A DNA stretch of 64,000 nucleotides from Glacieibacterium sp038210595 (GTDB lineage Bacteria > Pseudomonadota > Alphaproteobacteria > Sphingomonadales > Sphingomonadaceae), in assembly GCA_038210595.1 (NCBI GenBank), contig JBBQWN010000010.1:23998-87997 (forward strand), in the 5' to 3' direction. Position 1 is the first letter of the stretch. Every line of letters begins with the position of its first letter. Shown here piece by piece: positions 23,821 through 32,538 of this stretch. The notes beneath the pieces were generated by a model. It made no database searches, was not told where the DNA came from, and saw only the letters and a program-made list of their open reading frames with translations. The position numbers were made by a program, and so were the translations under genes.

Positions 23821-25614
23821 CTACAGTGTTTTCATGTATTCGATGAGGGCCCAGCGGTCGGCGTCGGTGAGTTTGGCGTTGCCATAGTCGTGGCCGCTGT
23901 TGGCGTTGCCGGCGATCGGGCCCTTTTCGTCGGCGGTGACGAACTCGAAGCGGTTGTCGGCCGACGCCGTGGTGACATAGCCGAGCCGGACCGGATCAAA
24001 CTCCCGACTGCCGACGAAGAAGCGCGCCGGGCGCTGCGCGGGCGGCAGCAGCAGGTCCCATAACGTCGGCACCGAGCCATTGTGGAGATAGGGTGCCGTC
24101 GCCCAGATGCCGGTCAGCGGCCGGGCGCGGTAGCCGAGCAGCGGGTCGGCGGTGGTCAGGCAGCGGTTCAGCCGCGACTGCTTGAGCTCGACCGCGGACA
24201 CGATCTTCGGATTGGCCGGAATGCCGAGCCAGCTGCGCCCCGCCGCGACGGCGATTTCGCCCTTCCTGGCGAGCAGCGAGCCAACCACCGTCGCCTTCAG
24301 CATCGTCGCCACCGGGGCGATATCCCCGAACGGCGGCGCGCCGTCGCTGGCGACCTTCAGGTAACCGGTCGGCAGCCCTTCGAGGTTGCCGGTGCGCGCG
24401 GTGTAGCTCCAGGCGTTGCAGGCCATCACGGGGTCGGTGCCCGGCGGAACATCGCCGGCGAAGCTGCCGCCCTTGAACGTGTAGACGTTGGTGGTGAAGG
24501 GGGTCTTCAGGTCGCCGGGCGCGAGGCTGGTGTGGCAGGCACCGCCGCACGCCTTGGCGAACAACGCCTTGCCCTGTGCCGCCTTGGCCTGGTCGATGGC
24601 CCCGAACGCGGCCGGCCAGACCGGCGGACGCAGCACCCCGAGCACACGCTCCAGCTCGGCAAGGTTCGACACGCCGACGCTCGACTTGAAGCCGCCCAGG
24701 CCGCCATTGCCCTCGACGCGGACATCGCCATAGACGCCAACGACCTCGCCGGCGTTGCGCGCCAGCGCGCCGTAATCGAACGGCCGGCCGGCGATCGTCA
24801 GCTTCATGTTGTGCGCGATGCCGTTCCACTGCACCCGGTCGGCCTGCGACGTATTCCACAGGAACGGGTAGCTGACCGGCGCGTCCGCCGGCAGCGGCTT
24901 GGGCGTGTCCGGCCCGGCGAGCAAGGCGGTCTTGTTGTAGATATGGCCGAACGCGTCGACGCGGGCGAAGCCGGGGCGCAGGTCGGTCAGGTTGGCGGCG
25001 GTGATCTTCGCGTTCCAGCCGTTCAGCTGGTCAAGCGCCTGGGTCAGCTGCAGGCGCGCCGCCGGGCTGTCCTTCGTGCCGAGCACTGCACGGGCGAAGC
25101 GGTCGAAGCGAGCCGGATCCTTGCGCGTCTCGATCAGCGCGGTCTCGATCGCCTCGACCAGGCTCTGGAAGTCGGTCAGCCCGGGGCCGCCGTCGACGCG
25201 CAGCGCCTGGCCTTTGTAGTGGAGTTCGGCCGTGTGGCAGGCCGAGCAGTTGAAACCCAGCCACGGCGCATCGCTGGCCTGGCCCGGTGTCCAGCGCAGC
25301 CTGGTGACGGTCAGGTTGGTGTCGTCCTGCCGGTCCTTGGCGATGCCGACCGGCATGTTGCCGGTGCCGCGCGGGATCAGGCGAAAATTCGCCGCCAGCC
25401 AGTCGCCGTCGAAGAATTTGGCCTGCCCGGGGCCGGGCCGCTCCAGCGCCATCGCCCAGTCCCATGGCAGGAAGCGCGAGCCCTGGGTCGCGGCGTACCA
25501 GCCGGTCTGCTGCGCCGGGCTCCAGCCCTGTCCGGCGGCCCATGCCGGCTTGTCCGTGGCGCAGCCGCCGACGCCCGCGAGCGCGGCGAGCACAGCGATG
25601 CCGGTGATCTTCAT
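23821..25614 (-). CDS. Di-haem cytochrome c peroxidase-like lipoprotein
   Basis: A 597-aa protein with a lipoprotein-type signal (AGVGGC, C18). The first haem c site is CSACH at 123-127. The second candidate, CGGACH near residue 360, has three residues between cysteines rather than two. The C-terminal YLHNGSVPTLWDLL and FFVGSREFDP segments occur in RoxA/MauG-related peroxidase-like cytochromes. It is probably periplasmic and membrane-tethered. ATG 25614 overlaps the P450 stop in an ATGA, so both proteins should be made together. The reaction is unknown. Confidence 0.85.
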   Translation of the reverse strand: MKITGIAVLAALAGVGGCATDKPAWAAGQGWSPAQQTGWYAATQGSRFLPWDWAMALERPGPGQAKFFDGDWLAANFRLIPRGTGNMPVGIAKDRQDDTNLTVTRLRWTPGQASDAPWLGFNCSACHTAELHYKGQALRVDGGPGLTDFQSLVEAIETALIETRKDPARFDRFARAVLGTKDSPAARLQLTQALDQLNGWNAKITAANLTDLRPGFARVDAFGHIYNKTALLAGPDTPKPLPADAPVSYPFLWNTSQADRVQWNGIAHNMKLTIAGRPFDYGALARNAGEVVGVYGDVRVEGNGGLGGFKSSVGVSNLAELERVLGVLRPPVWPAAFGAIDQAKAAQGKALFAKACGGACHTSLAPGDLKTPFTTNVYTFKGGSFAGDVPPGTDPVMACNAWSYTARTGNLEGLPTGYLKVASDGAPPFGDIAPVATMLKATVVGSLLARKGEIAVAAGRSWLGIPANPKIVSAVELKQSRLNRCLTTADPLLGYRARPLTGIWATAPYLHNGSVPTLWDLLLPPAQRPARFFVGSREFDPVRLGYVTTASADNRFEFVTADEKGPIAGNANSGHDYGNAKLTDADRWALIEYMKTL

Positions 25615-26852
25615 GCCGCCCATTTCAGCTGCCATTGTTCGGGTACTCCGCCCTTCCAGACAATCGGTGCCGCCGGGGCCACATTGTTCAGCCGCAGCAC
25701 CTGCCGCACCGTCTCGACGACCAGGGCATGGCCGACCGCCTTGCCCAGGCACTCGTGCAGCCCCTGGCCGAAGGTGAAGCCGTCGCCCTGCGCGCGCGTC
25801 TCGTCGAACACCGACGGGTGCGGATAGACGTGCTCGTCCTGCATCGCGCTGTGGGTGACGGCCAGCACCGTCGTGCCGTTCTTCACCACCGCGGCGTGCG
25901 GCGTGCCGCCGGACAGCTCGACATCGCGGTGCGCGGTGCGGAAGAAATAGGGGAAGGCCGGGTTGAAGCGCAGCGCCTCCAGCGCGAAGCCGTCGAACTT
26001 GCCCGGATCCGGGTCGAGCGCCGCCGCGTGTGCGCGGGCCAGCACGTCGGGGCGTTTCATGATCTCGGCGAGCGCGTTGACGACGCAGTGGTTGGTCGTC
26101 TCGACCGCGCCGATCAACAGCCCACCGACGTTGAAGATTACGCGCTTGAAATCGAACTGCGGGCTGATGCCGCCCGACAGCCACAGGCGCAGCAGCCGCG
26201 CCACCGGCTTGTCGCCGCCGGCGCCAAGCTTCACCTCCAGCGTCTTCTTGGCGACCAGGCGCGCGAGATACAGCCCCATCATAAACCCCGCCTTCTGGCG
26301 CTTGTCGATCACGTCCGCGCTGTCGGGCCGATGGTCGAAGGGCTGGTTATGGAAGGCGTCCTGCTGGTTCCAGTAGGACCATTCGAACAGCTTCTGGCGG
26401 TCGGCATCCTCGAAGCCGAACCAGTCCTCGACCAGGCTCAGCGCGACGGCGCGGGCGAGGCCGTGGCTGGCGTCGATCTGGCCGTTGCCGGCGGCGAGGC
26501 GGCGCGCGGCGGTCTCGCCGACATAGGTGCGCATCGCCGGCAGCTGCTCGCGGTCGAGCAGGGTGCGCATGATCGCCTTCTCGCGGACGTGGACTGGCGT
26601 CTCGTCCTGCGCCATCCAGTATTCGCCCTGCTTGGGCTTGTAGAGATCGACCTGGAAGGTCAGGTGGCGGCGCAGGATCAGCGAACAATCGGCATAGCTG
26701 GTCGCCAGGGTGACCTCGGGCGTCGCCAGCACCGGCCGCTCGGCGCGCAGCTCGGCAAAAAACGGCAGCGGCTCGTTCAGCAGCCACGCCCGCGCCTGCA
26801 TCCAGCGGGCGCCGGGTGCGAGTCCGTCGAGCTTCGTCAAATACGCGCCCAT
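25611..26852 (-). CDS. Cytochrome P450
   Basis: The 413-aa soluble P450 carries the haem-thiolate loop FTFGQGLHECLG, the K-helix ExxR (EALR) and an I-helix oxygen-activation motif (IGAVETTN). The C-helix region (ETPVHVREKAIMRTLL) is unlike the common DPPEHTRLR form, so it belongs to a less usual family. ATG 26852 was chosen because GGAGAGGGC precedes it; a TTG at 26870 is also in frame. No ferredoxin or reductase is adjacent, and the coupled downstream gene encodes a multi-haem cytochrome instead. Confidence 0.92.
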   Translation of the reverse strand: MGAYLTKLDGLAPGARWMQARAWLLNEPLPFFAELRAERPVLATPEVTLATSYADCSLILRRHLTFQVDLYKPKQGEYWMAQDETPVHVREKAIMRTLLDREQLPAMRTYVGETAARRLAAGNGQIDASHGLARAVALSLVEDWFGFEDADRQKLFEWSYWNQQDAFHNQPFDHRPDSADVIDKRQKAGFMMGLYLARLVAKKTLEVKLGAGGDKPVARLLRLWLSGGISPQFDFKRVIFNVGGLLIGAVETTNHCVVNALAEIMKRPDVLARAHAAALDPDPGKFDGFALEALRFNPAFPYFFRTAHRDVELSGGTPHAAVVKNGTTVLAVTHSAMQDEHVYPHPSVFDETRAQGDGFTFGQGLHECLGKAVGHALVVETVRQVLRLNNVAPAAPIVWKGGVPEQWQLKWAA

Positions 26853-26935
26853 GCCCTCTCCCCGTGGCAACCCGGTCGCGACCCTGCCGTAACGATATCC
26901 CTAAGTGGCTAAAGGCGCAATCCGACCCTGGCGCC

Positions 26936-27286
26936 TTACAGGCGCAGTCCGAAGCGCGGGCCGAGCCACACCATCAGCAGGTACAGCGCGATGGTCAGCG
27001 CGCAGCCGGCCAGCAGCGCCGGCCAGAACGGCACGCCGGCGCGGAGCAGCGCCGGGATGACCAGGAACATCGGCAGCGACGGCAGCACGAACCAGAACGT
27101 CGCCTGCGCGTGATCGGCCATGTTGGCGGCGTCGGGCCGGTCGCGCCACAGCCAGATCATGCCGAGCACCGACACCAAAGGCAGCGAGGCGACGAGCGCG
27201 CCGAAGCCCGGGTTGCGCCTGGCGATCACCGACACCGCGGCGATGAGCGCGCCGGAGACCAGCGCCTTGACGGCAAGGTAGAGCAT
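26936..27286 (-). CDS. DUF3147-like small membrane protein
   Basis: A 116-aa protein with about four hydrophobic helices, a basic ARRNPGFGALVASLPLVS loop, and the WLWRDRPDAANMADHA segment that resembles the DUF3147 family of inner-membrane proteins. No catalytic residues are recognisable. It is divergent from the TSUP transporter gene, with 79 nt between the starts. The function is unknown. Confidence 0.75.
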   Translation of the reverse strand: MLYLAVKALVSGALIAAVSVIARRNPGFGALVASLPLVSVLGMIWLWRDRPDAANMADHAQATFWFVLPSLPMFLVIPALLRAGVPFWPALLAGCALTIALYLLMVWLGPRFGLRL

Positions 27287-27365
27287 CGCCCGACGGGCTA
27301 TCACGGCGGACGTAGAGTGGCCAAGCGGACTTGCCGCGCTGGCACGCCCATGCCACCCGGCCCGG

Positions 27366-28103
27366 ATGCTGTGGGTGCTCCTGTTTCTGGCCGGCGTCTG
27401 GGCGGGCGCGCAGAATGCGCTGGCGGGCGGCGGCTCGTTCATCACACTGCCGGCGCTGATCGCCGTCGGTCTGGACCCGCGCGCCGCCAATATCACGTCG
27501 ACGATCGCGCTGTTCCCGGGGCAGGTGACGACCGGCTGGGCGGGCCGGTCGCTGGTCGCCGGCGCCGAGCGGCTGCGCTTCCGCACGCTGGCGCTGATCA
27601 GCCTGGCGGGCGGCGTCGCGGGCGCCTTCCTGCTGCTGCGCACGCCGTCGGCGCTGTTCGCCGCGATGGTGCCGTGGCTGGTGCTGGCCGCGACCGCGCT
27701 GTTCGCGTGGAGCAGCTTCGGACCGAAACCAAAGACGGTGCGCGCGCCGCCGCCGGCGTGGGTGTCGGCGGCGATCCAGGCGGTGATCGCGCTGTACGGC
27801 GGCTTCTTCGGCGGCGGCGCGGGGATCATGACACTGGCGGCGCTGACGCTGGCGCAGATGCCGGTGCGCAACGCCGCGGGCACCAAGAACGTGCTGGTCG
27901 CGCTCGCCAACATCTCGGCGGCGGCGGTGTTCGCGTTCTCGGGCTCGGTCGCTTGGGCGCACGCGCTGGCGATCGGCGCGGGGTCCATGGCGGGCGGCTA
28001 TGCAGGCGCGCTGGCGCTGCGGCGGGTGCCCGCGGGGGCGCTGAAAGTGGGTGTCGTCGCGATCGGCGTCGCGCTGACGATCGGGCTGTTCCTGCGGACC
28101 TAG
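27366..28103 (+). CDS. Sulfite exporter TauE/SafE-family (TSUP) permease
   Basis: The 245-aa integral membrane protein has about eight hydrophobic segments and the paired TSUP motifs: AGAQNALAGGGSFITLP in the first half and YGGFFGGGAGIMTLAAL in the second. Members export or import sulfite, sulfoacetate or related anions; the substrate here is not evident. The stop shares the 4-nt ctag (28100-28103) with the convergent chain-length regulator gene. Confidence 0.9.
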   Translation: MLWVLLFLAGVWAGAQNALAGGGSFITLPALIAVGLDPRAANITSTIALFPGQVTTGWAGRSLVAGAERLRFRTLALISLAGGVAGAFLLLRTPSALFAAMVPWLVLAATALFAWSSFGPKPKTVRAPPPAWVSAAIQAVIALYGGFFGGGAGIMTLAALTLAQMPVRNAAGTKNVLVALANISAAAVFAFSGSVAWAHALAIGAGSMAGGYAGALALRRVPAGALKVGVVAIGVALTIGLFLRT

Positions 28104-29464
28104 GCTGCGGCGGTGGCCTGGCGACGGCCGAACGGCCACCAGCGGCGCGGGCGGGTCGACTTCAGCACCGCCAGCACCGGCACGCCCGCCGCGCCGGCAA
28201 GGTCCTGCGGCACCAGCAGCTCGCGCCGCCACAGTCCGTCGAGCAGCACCGACACCAGCCCCAGCCCCAGCCCGAACAGCGCCGCGAGCAGCGCGTTGAT
28301 CGGGATGTTCGGGGCGACCGGCTCGTTGCTGGTGATGACGTCGCCCATCACCACCAGGCCGCTTTCTGTGCGCTCCGACGCTTGGCGGGCATTGGCGAGA
28401 TTGGCCTCCAGCCGCTGCAGCTCGCCGCCGCGCAGCGCCACCAAACGCTGCGCCTGGACGACGCGCAGGTTGACCGGGGCGTTGTTCAGCAGGCGCTCGC
28501 GCTCGGCCTGGAAGGCGGCGTCATTCTCTTCGCTCAGCCGCTGCGCCGCGTTGGCGGTGGCCGCACCCTGGGCCCGCAGCGCCGCCGTCGCCTTGGCGAT
28601 CTGCCCGACCAGCACGGCGCGCTGCTCAATCAGCGCGTCATAATTGGGATTGGCGGTACCCAGTGTGTTGTCGGCGAGCGACAGGTCCTGCTCGACCGCG
28701 ACCAGCTGGCGGCGAAGCCCGTCGAGCTGCAGCGAGGTCGACCGCTGCAACGCGCTGCCGACATCGCGCTGGGCCGCCAGCTGCGCCGTCCGGCCCTGGT
28801 TCGCGAGGCTGTTCAGCATGCCGCTGCGCGTATCTTCGCCGCGGTAGTCGAGCACGGTGCCGGTCTCGCGCTGCACCGCGATCAGCTTGGCGCGCGCGTC
28901 GTCGTAGCTGGCGCGCGCCGGCTTGAGAAGCGTTTCGAACCGCGCCGCGCGCCGCGCCGCCGCCTCGGTCTGCAGCGCCAGCGCGGTTTCGATATAGGCT
29001 TCGCGGATCGCCCGGACGATGGTCGCCGCGGCCTCCGGATCGGGGGCGCGGTAGACGATCTCCAGCGTGCCGCCGCCCTCCAGCGGATAGGCCCCGATCG
29101 CGCCGAGCAGCCGCCCCGCCGCCCAGGTCTTGATGTCGCCGACGCCGCCGGTCGCCTGCTGCCACGAATCGATCACCGCGGGATTGGTGGTCCAGCCGAG
29201 CTTGTCGATGATCGCCTCGCCGACGCGGTTGCTGGTCACCAGCAGCTGCTGGGTCTGGACATAGGCTTCGCTGTTCTTGGTGCCGTACGTGGTGCCGTCG
29301 ACGGGATCGGGCATCATCAGTTCGAGGATGACGCGGGCCTTGGCCTCATAGGACTTGGGCAATTGCGTGCTGATCAACATGGCGCCGGCCAGGCACGCGA
29401 GCGTGCAGACCAGCACGCGCCAGCGTCCGCTCCACACCAGGGCCCCGAGTTGCGACAGTGACAC
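28100..29464 (-). CDS. Polysaccharide chain-length determinant (Wzz/PCP) protein
   Basis: A 454-aa polysaccharide co-polymerase with an N-terminal transmembrane helix (about 15-33, VLVCTLACLAGAMLIST), a long periplasmic coiled-coil region, and a second helix near residue 400 (INALLAALFGLGLGLVSVLLDG) preceded by a proline-rich PVAPNIPI. It resembles EpsF-type regulators without a kinase domain. The GTG start has only a weak ribosome site. It is divergent from the flippase gene, with 142 nt between starts. Confidence 0.86.
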   Translation of the reverse strand: MSLSQLGALVWSGRWRVLVCTLACLAGAMLISTQLPKSYEAKARVILELMMPDPVDGTTYGTKNSEAYVQTQQLLVTSNRVGEAIIDKLGWTTNPAVIDSWQQATGGVGDIKTWAAGRLLGAIGAYPLEGGGTLEIVYRAPDPEAAATIVRAIREAYIETALALQTEAAARRAARFETLLKPARASYDDARAKLIAVQRETGTVLDYRGEDTRSGMLNSLANQGRTAQLAAQRDVGSALQRSTSLQLDGLRRQLVAVEQDLSLADNTLGTANPNYDALIEQRAVLVGQIAKATAALRAQGAATANAAQRLSEENDAAFQAERERLLNNAPVNLRVVQAQRLVALRGGELQRLEANLANARQASERTESGLVVMGDVITSNEPVAPNIPINALLAALFGLGLGLVSVLLDGLWRRELLVPQDLAGAAGVPVLAVLKSTRPRRWWPFGRRQATAAA

Positions 29465-29606
29465 GTGCGTTGCGTTCCATCAGCGGTTGCGCGGCGCCCT
29501 TGTGAAGCGAACCGCGCCCCGGTTCAACCGCGGATGCGTGGGCGAACCGCCACGCGGTCCGCATGCGTGGTTGTGCGAAACCGCGGCGGCCTTAAAGCGT
29601 CCTGCC

Positions 29607-30926
29607 ATGAGACAGCGATTGGCGCAGGCGCGGGCGGTCATGGCACCGGGCCGTCTCGGTGGCCAGGTCGTCATGGCGTTCGGCCTGAAGATCTGGACCG
29701 CGGTCGCCAGCTTCGGGGTGTCGTGGCTGATCGCCCGCCAATTCGGCGCGGCAGGCAGCGGGCATTTCGGCATCGCGGTCTCGACGCTGACCATCCTCTG
29801 CTTCTTCGTGCTCGGCGGGCTTGATGTGATCATGGTGCGCATCGCGGCCGGCGACCTGCGCGAAGGCAACCGGGCGGCGGCGCGCGGCGCCATCGGCCGC
29901 GGCGCGCTGACCGTGGCGGTGCTCGCGCCGGTGACCATCGGGGTGCTGTGGCTGCTGCGCGACGGCTTCGCGCGCGACGTCCTGAAGCAGCCCGGCATGA
30001 CCGGGCTGCTCGGCATCATGCTGTGGGTGACGGTGCCGCTGGCGTTGCAGCGCATGGCGTCGGCCGGGCTGCGCGCCGCGGGCTATGTGTTCGCGTCGCA
30101 ACTGTTCGACGGTCCGGTCGCGACGACGCTCAACCTGCTTGTCATGGGAGCGGTAGCGCTGGCCGGGCGCGGTACGCTGGAGCTCTCCGCGGCGATCTAT
30201 CTGGCTGGGGTCAGCATCGGCTGCGCCGGGGCGTGGATCGTGCTGCGCCGCGTCGTCCGCGACTGGCCCGCGGCGCTGCCGCCGCCGGTGATCCCGCTGA
30301 TCATCGCCGGCCTGCCGGTGCTGGCGTCGAACCTCAGCAACCTGTTCACCGAATGGTTCACGACCGTCTCGCTCGGCGCCAGCTGGCCCGCCGCGGTGGT
30401 CGGCCAGTACCGCGCGGCGTGGCAGTTCGTCGCCGTCGCCGGCCTCGTCCAGATCGCCATGGACACGATCATCGGGCCGCGGATCGCTGCGGCGGCGCGG
30501 GTCGGCGCGATGGACGAGATCGCGCAGATCGCGCGGAAGGGCCTGCTATTGGCGCTGGCGCTGGCGACTCCGGTGTTCGTCGTGCTGATCGCGTTTCCGG
30601 CCCCGCTGCTGGGAGTCTTCGGGCCGGAGTTCCGGGGCGGCGCGCTGGCGCTGCAGATCCTCGCCATCGGTCAGCTGGTGCGGCTGGCGAGCGGGCCACT
30701 CGGCTCGATCCTGGTGATGACCGGCAACCAGCGCTGGGTGCTGGTCTATGCCGGGCTGGGCGTCGCGCTGTGCGTCGGGTTCGTGGCGCTGCTGGTGCCG
30801 GCTTATGGTGCCGTCGGCGCGGCGATCGCGACCAGCGCGACGGTGGTGCTGCGCAACGTCGCGGCCGGGCTGATTGTCCAGTTCCGGCTCGGGATCAACC
30901 TGTTCAGCCGCCGCCGGCTGGGTTAG
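29607..30926 (+). CDS. Polysaccharide flippase (Wzx-like, MATE/MOP superfamily)
   Basis: A 439-aa membrane protein with about twelve helices and the MOP fold typical of oligosaccharide-lipid flippases, beginning GQVVMAFGLKIWTAVASFGVSWLIARQFGAAG-like. It would move lipid-linked sugar units across the inner membrane. ATG 29607 was chosen over the longer upstream frame because that extension is not hydrophobic. The polymerase-like gene follows after 9 nt. Confidence 0.86.
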   Translation: MRQRLAQARAVMAPGRLGGQVVMAFGLKIWTAVASFGVSWLIARQFGAAGSGHFGIAVSTLTILCFFVLGGLDVIMVRIAAGDLREGNRAAARGAIGRGALTVAVLAPVTIGVLWLLRDGFARDVLKQPGMTGLLGIMLWVTVPLALQRMASAGLRAAGYVFASQLFDGPVATTLNLLVMGAVALAGRGTLELSAAIYLAGVSIGCAGAWIVLRRVVRDWPAALPPPVIPLIIAGLPVLASNLSNLFTEWFTTVSLGASWPAAVVGQYRAAWQFVAVAGLVQIAMDTIIGPRIAAAARVGAMDEIAQIARKGLLLALALATPVFVVLIAFPAPLLGVFGPEFRGGALALQILAIGQLVRLASGPLGSILVMTGNQRWVLVYAGLGVALCVGFVALLVPAYGAVGAAIATSATVVLRNVAAGLIVQFRLGINLFSRRRLG

Positions 30927-30935
30927 ACACCAGGC

Positions 30936-32534
30936 ATGGCATCGGCGGCTTCCCCCCTGCAACCCTATGTCCGCGGCCGCGCCGGCCGTCGCATCCGGCC
31001 GTTCTCGCTGGCGTTCATGGCCGTCTATTCGCTCGCCACCGGTGCCGCCGTCGCGCTGCTGCCGGCGGAGTTGCTGTTCATCCTGGCGATTCCGCTGCTG
31101 ATCGCGGTGCCGATCATCCTGTGGCTGATGCCCGACGGCGGCTATGTACCGGAAGCCACGATCGCGACGCTGTTGATCAGCTTTATCGTCGCCTACCTGC
31201 TGTGGCCGAACTATCTGGCGCTCGACCTGCCGGGCTTGCCGTGGATCAATCCGGCGCGGGTGGTGGTGTTCGGCCTGCTGGCGATCGCACTCTATAGTTT
31301 CTCGACTTCGTCCCGGATGCGCGGCGAGACCGGCGCGGCGCTGGCGGCGCTGCCGTTCGTCCGCAACGTCTTCTGGATTTTCCTGGCGACCACGGTGGTG
31401 TCGCTGCCGCTGTCCGACCTGCCGTCACTGTCGCTGAACCGCTGGGCGAACAACCAGATTTTCTGGACATTCCTGTTCCTGCTGTCGGCGTGGCTGTCGA
31501 CCCGCGAGGGTGTCATCGCGCGGATCGGCCGGGTCATCACCTGGTCGACGATCATCGTTGCGCTCGACGTGCTGTACGAGTTCAGCATCGCGCAGGTGCC
31601 GTGGATGAACCACATCCCGTCGTTCCTGCGCGTCGACGAGGCGTATCTGACCAACGTGCTCAAGTCGCAGGCGCGCGCCGGTACCGATATCTATCGCGCC
31701 CGCGGCACGTTCTCGGTGTCGCTGATCTGCGCCGAGTATTTTGCCATCGCCTATCCGTTCATGATCCATGCGCTGCTGACGGCGCGCGGCAACCTGGCCC
31801 GGGTGGCGCTGTTCCTCGGCCTGGTCGCCGTGCTGGCGGCGATCTGGTTCACCAACGCGCGGTCCGGCATGATCGGCTTTTTCATGTCGGTCTTCCTGTA
31901 CGGCGGCTTTGCGGCGCTGCGCTATTGGCGGCGCAACCGGCAGAGCTTGGCCGCGGCGTCGATCATGGCGATGCTGCCGGTCGCGGCGATGCTGTTCATG
32001 GTCCTCGCGGTGACCTGGCCGCGGCTGCACAACATGACGTTCGGCGGCGCCCAGCACCAGCCGAGCAGCGACGCGCGTAACGCCCAGTGGGCGATGGGCA
32101 CGCCCAAGATCAAGGCCAACCCGATCGGCCACGGCACCGCCCGCAGCGGCCATACGCTGGGCTATACGAACCGCGGCGGGCAGCTGACCATCGATACCTA
32201 TTATCTGTCGCTGCTGCTGGAATACGGCGTCGTCGGCTTCGCGGCGTTCATCGCCATGTTCGGCGGGCAGGCGTGGTACGGGGCTCGCATGTATTTCGCG
32301 GCCGCGCCCGGCGAAGAGGACTTCGCCGGGCCGGTGACGATCGCGCTGCTCAACTTCCTGGTCATCAAGTCGGTGCTGAGTTCGGAATTCAACATGCCGC
32401 TCGCGTTCATCTTCCTCGGCATGCTGACAGCGATCGCCTGGCGGCAGCAGCAGCGGCTGGGCGTCGCCGCGCCGGTGCACCCGGCCGGGGCACGCCACGC
32501 CCCCGCCAGCAGCGGCGCGCTCGCCCCGGCCTGA
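30936..32534 (+). CDS. O-antigen ligase/polymerase (Wzy-like) family protein
   Basis: The 532-aa protein has about eleven to twelve hydrophobic segments and a large periplasmic loop (TFGGAQHQPSSDARNAQWAM), with the ligase-family motif around GHGTARSGHTLGYTNRG and IDTYYLSLLLEYGVVG. It probably polymerises or ligates the units exported by the adjacent flippase. The start is 9 nt after the flippase stop. Whether it acts on O-antigen or an exopolysaccharide is not visible. Confidence 0.86.
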   Translation: MASAASPLQPYVRGRAGRRIRPFSLAFMAVYSLATGAAVALLPAELLFILAIPLLIAVPIILWLMPDGGYVPEATIATLLISFIVAYLLWPNYLALDLPGLPWINPARVVVFGLLAIALYSFSTSSRMRGETGAALAALPFVRNVFWIFLATTVVSLPLSDLPSLSLNRWANNQIFWTFLFLLSAWLSTREGVIARIGRVITWSTIIVALDVLYEFSIAQVPWMNHIPSFLRVDEAYLTNVLKSQARAGTDIYRARGTFSVSLICAEYFAIAYPFMIHALLTARGNLARVALFLGLVAVLAAIWFTNARSGMIGFFMSVFLYGGFAALRYWRRNRQSLAAASIMAMLPVAAMLFMVLAVTWPRLHNMTFGGAQHQPSSDARNAQWAMGTPKIKANPIGHGTARSGHTLGYTNRGGQLTIDTYYLSLLLEYGVVGFAAFIAMFGGQAWYGARMYFAAAPGEEDFAGPVTIALLNFLVIKSVLSSEFNMPLAFIFLGMLTAIAWRQQQRLGVAAPVHPAGARHAPASSGALAPA

Positions 32535-32538
32535 CCCC

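Noticed and set aside
9779..23826. Shared 13-mer gctgcagctacag at 9778 and 23814 just past two minus-strand genes
   Set aside because: Short, partly made by the stop codon and a PstI-type palindrome; two copies are not enough to call an element.
23821..26184. Apparent 787-codon fusion of a P450-frame remnant with the di-haem cytochrome
   Set aside because: The first part is an out-of-frame reading of the P450. The cytochrome has its own ATG with a lipoprotein signal at 25614, overlapping the P450 stop.
26816..29461. 881-codon plus-strand frame spanning DUF3147, TSUP and Wzz genes
   Set aside because: It crosses three real genes in other frames or strands and its translation is low-complexity arginine/glycine-rich.
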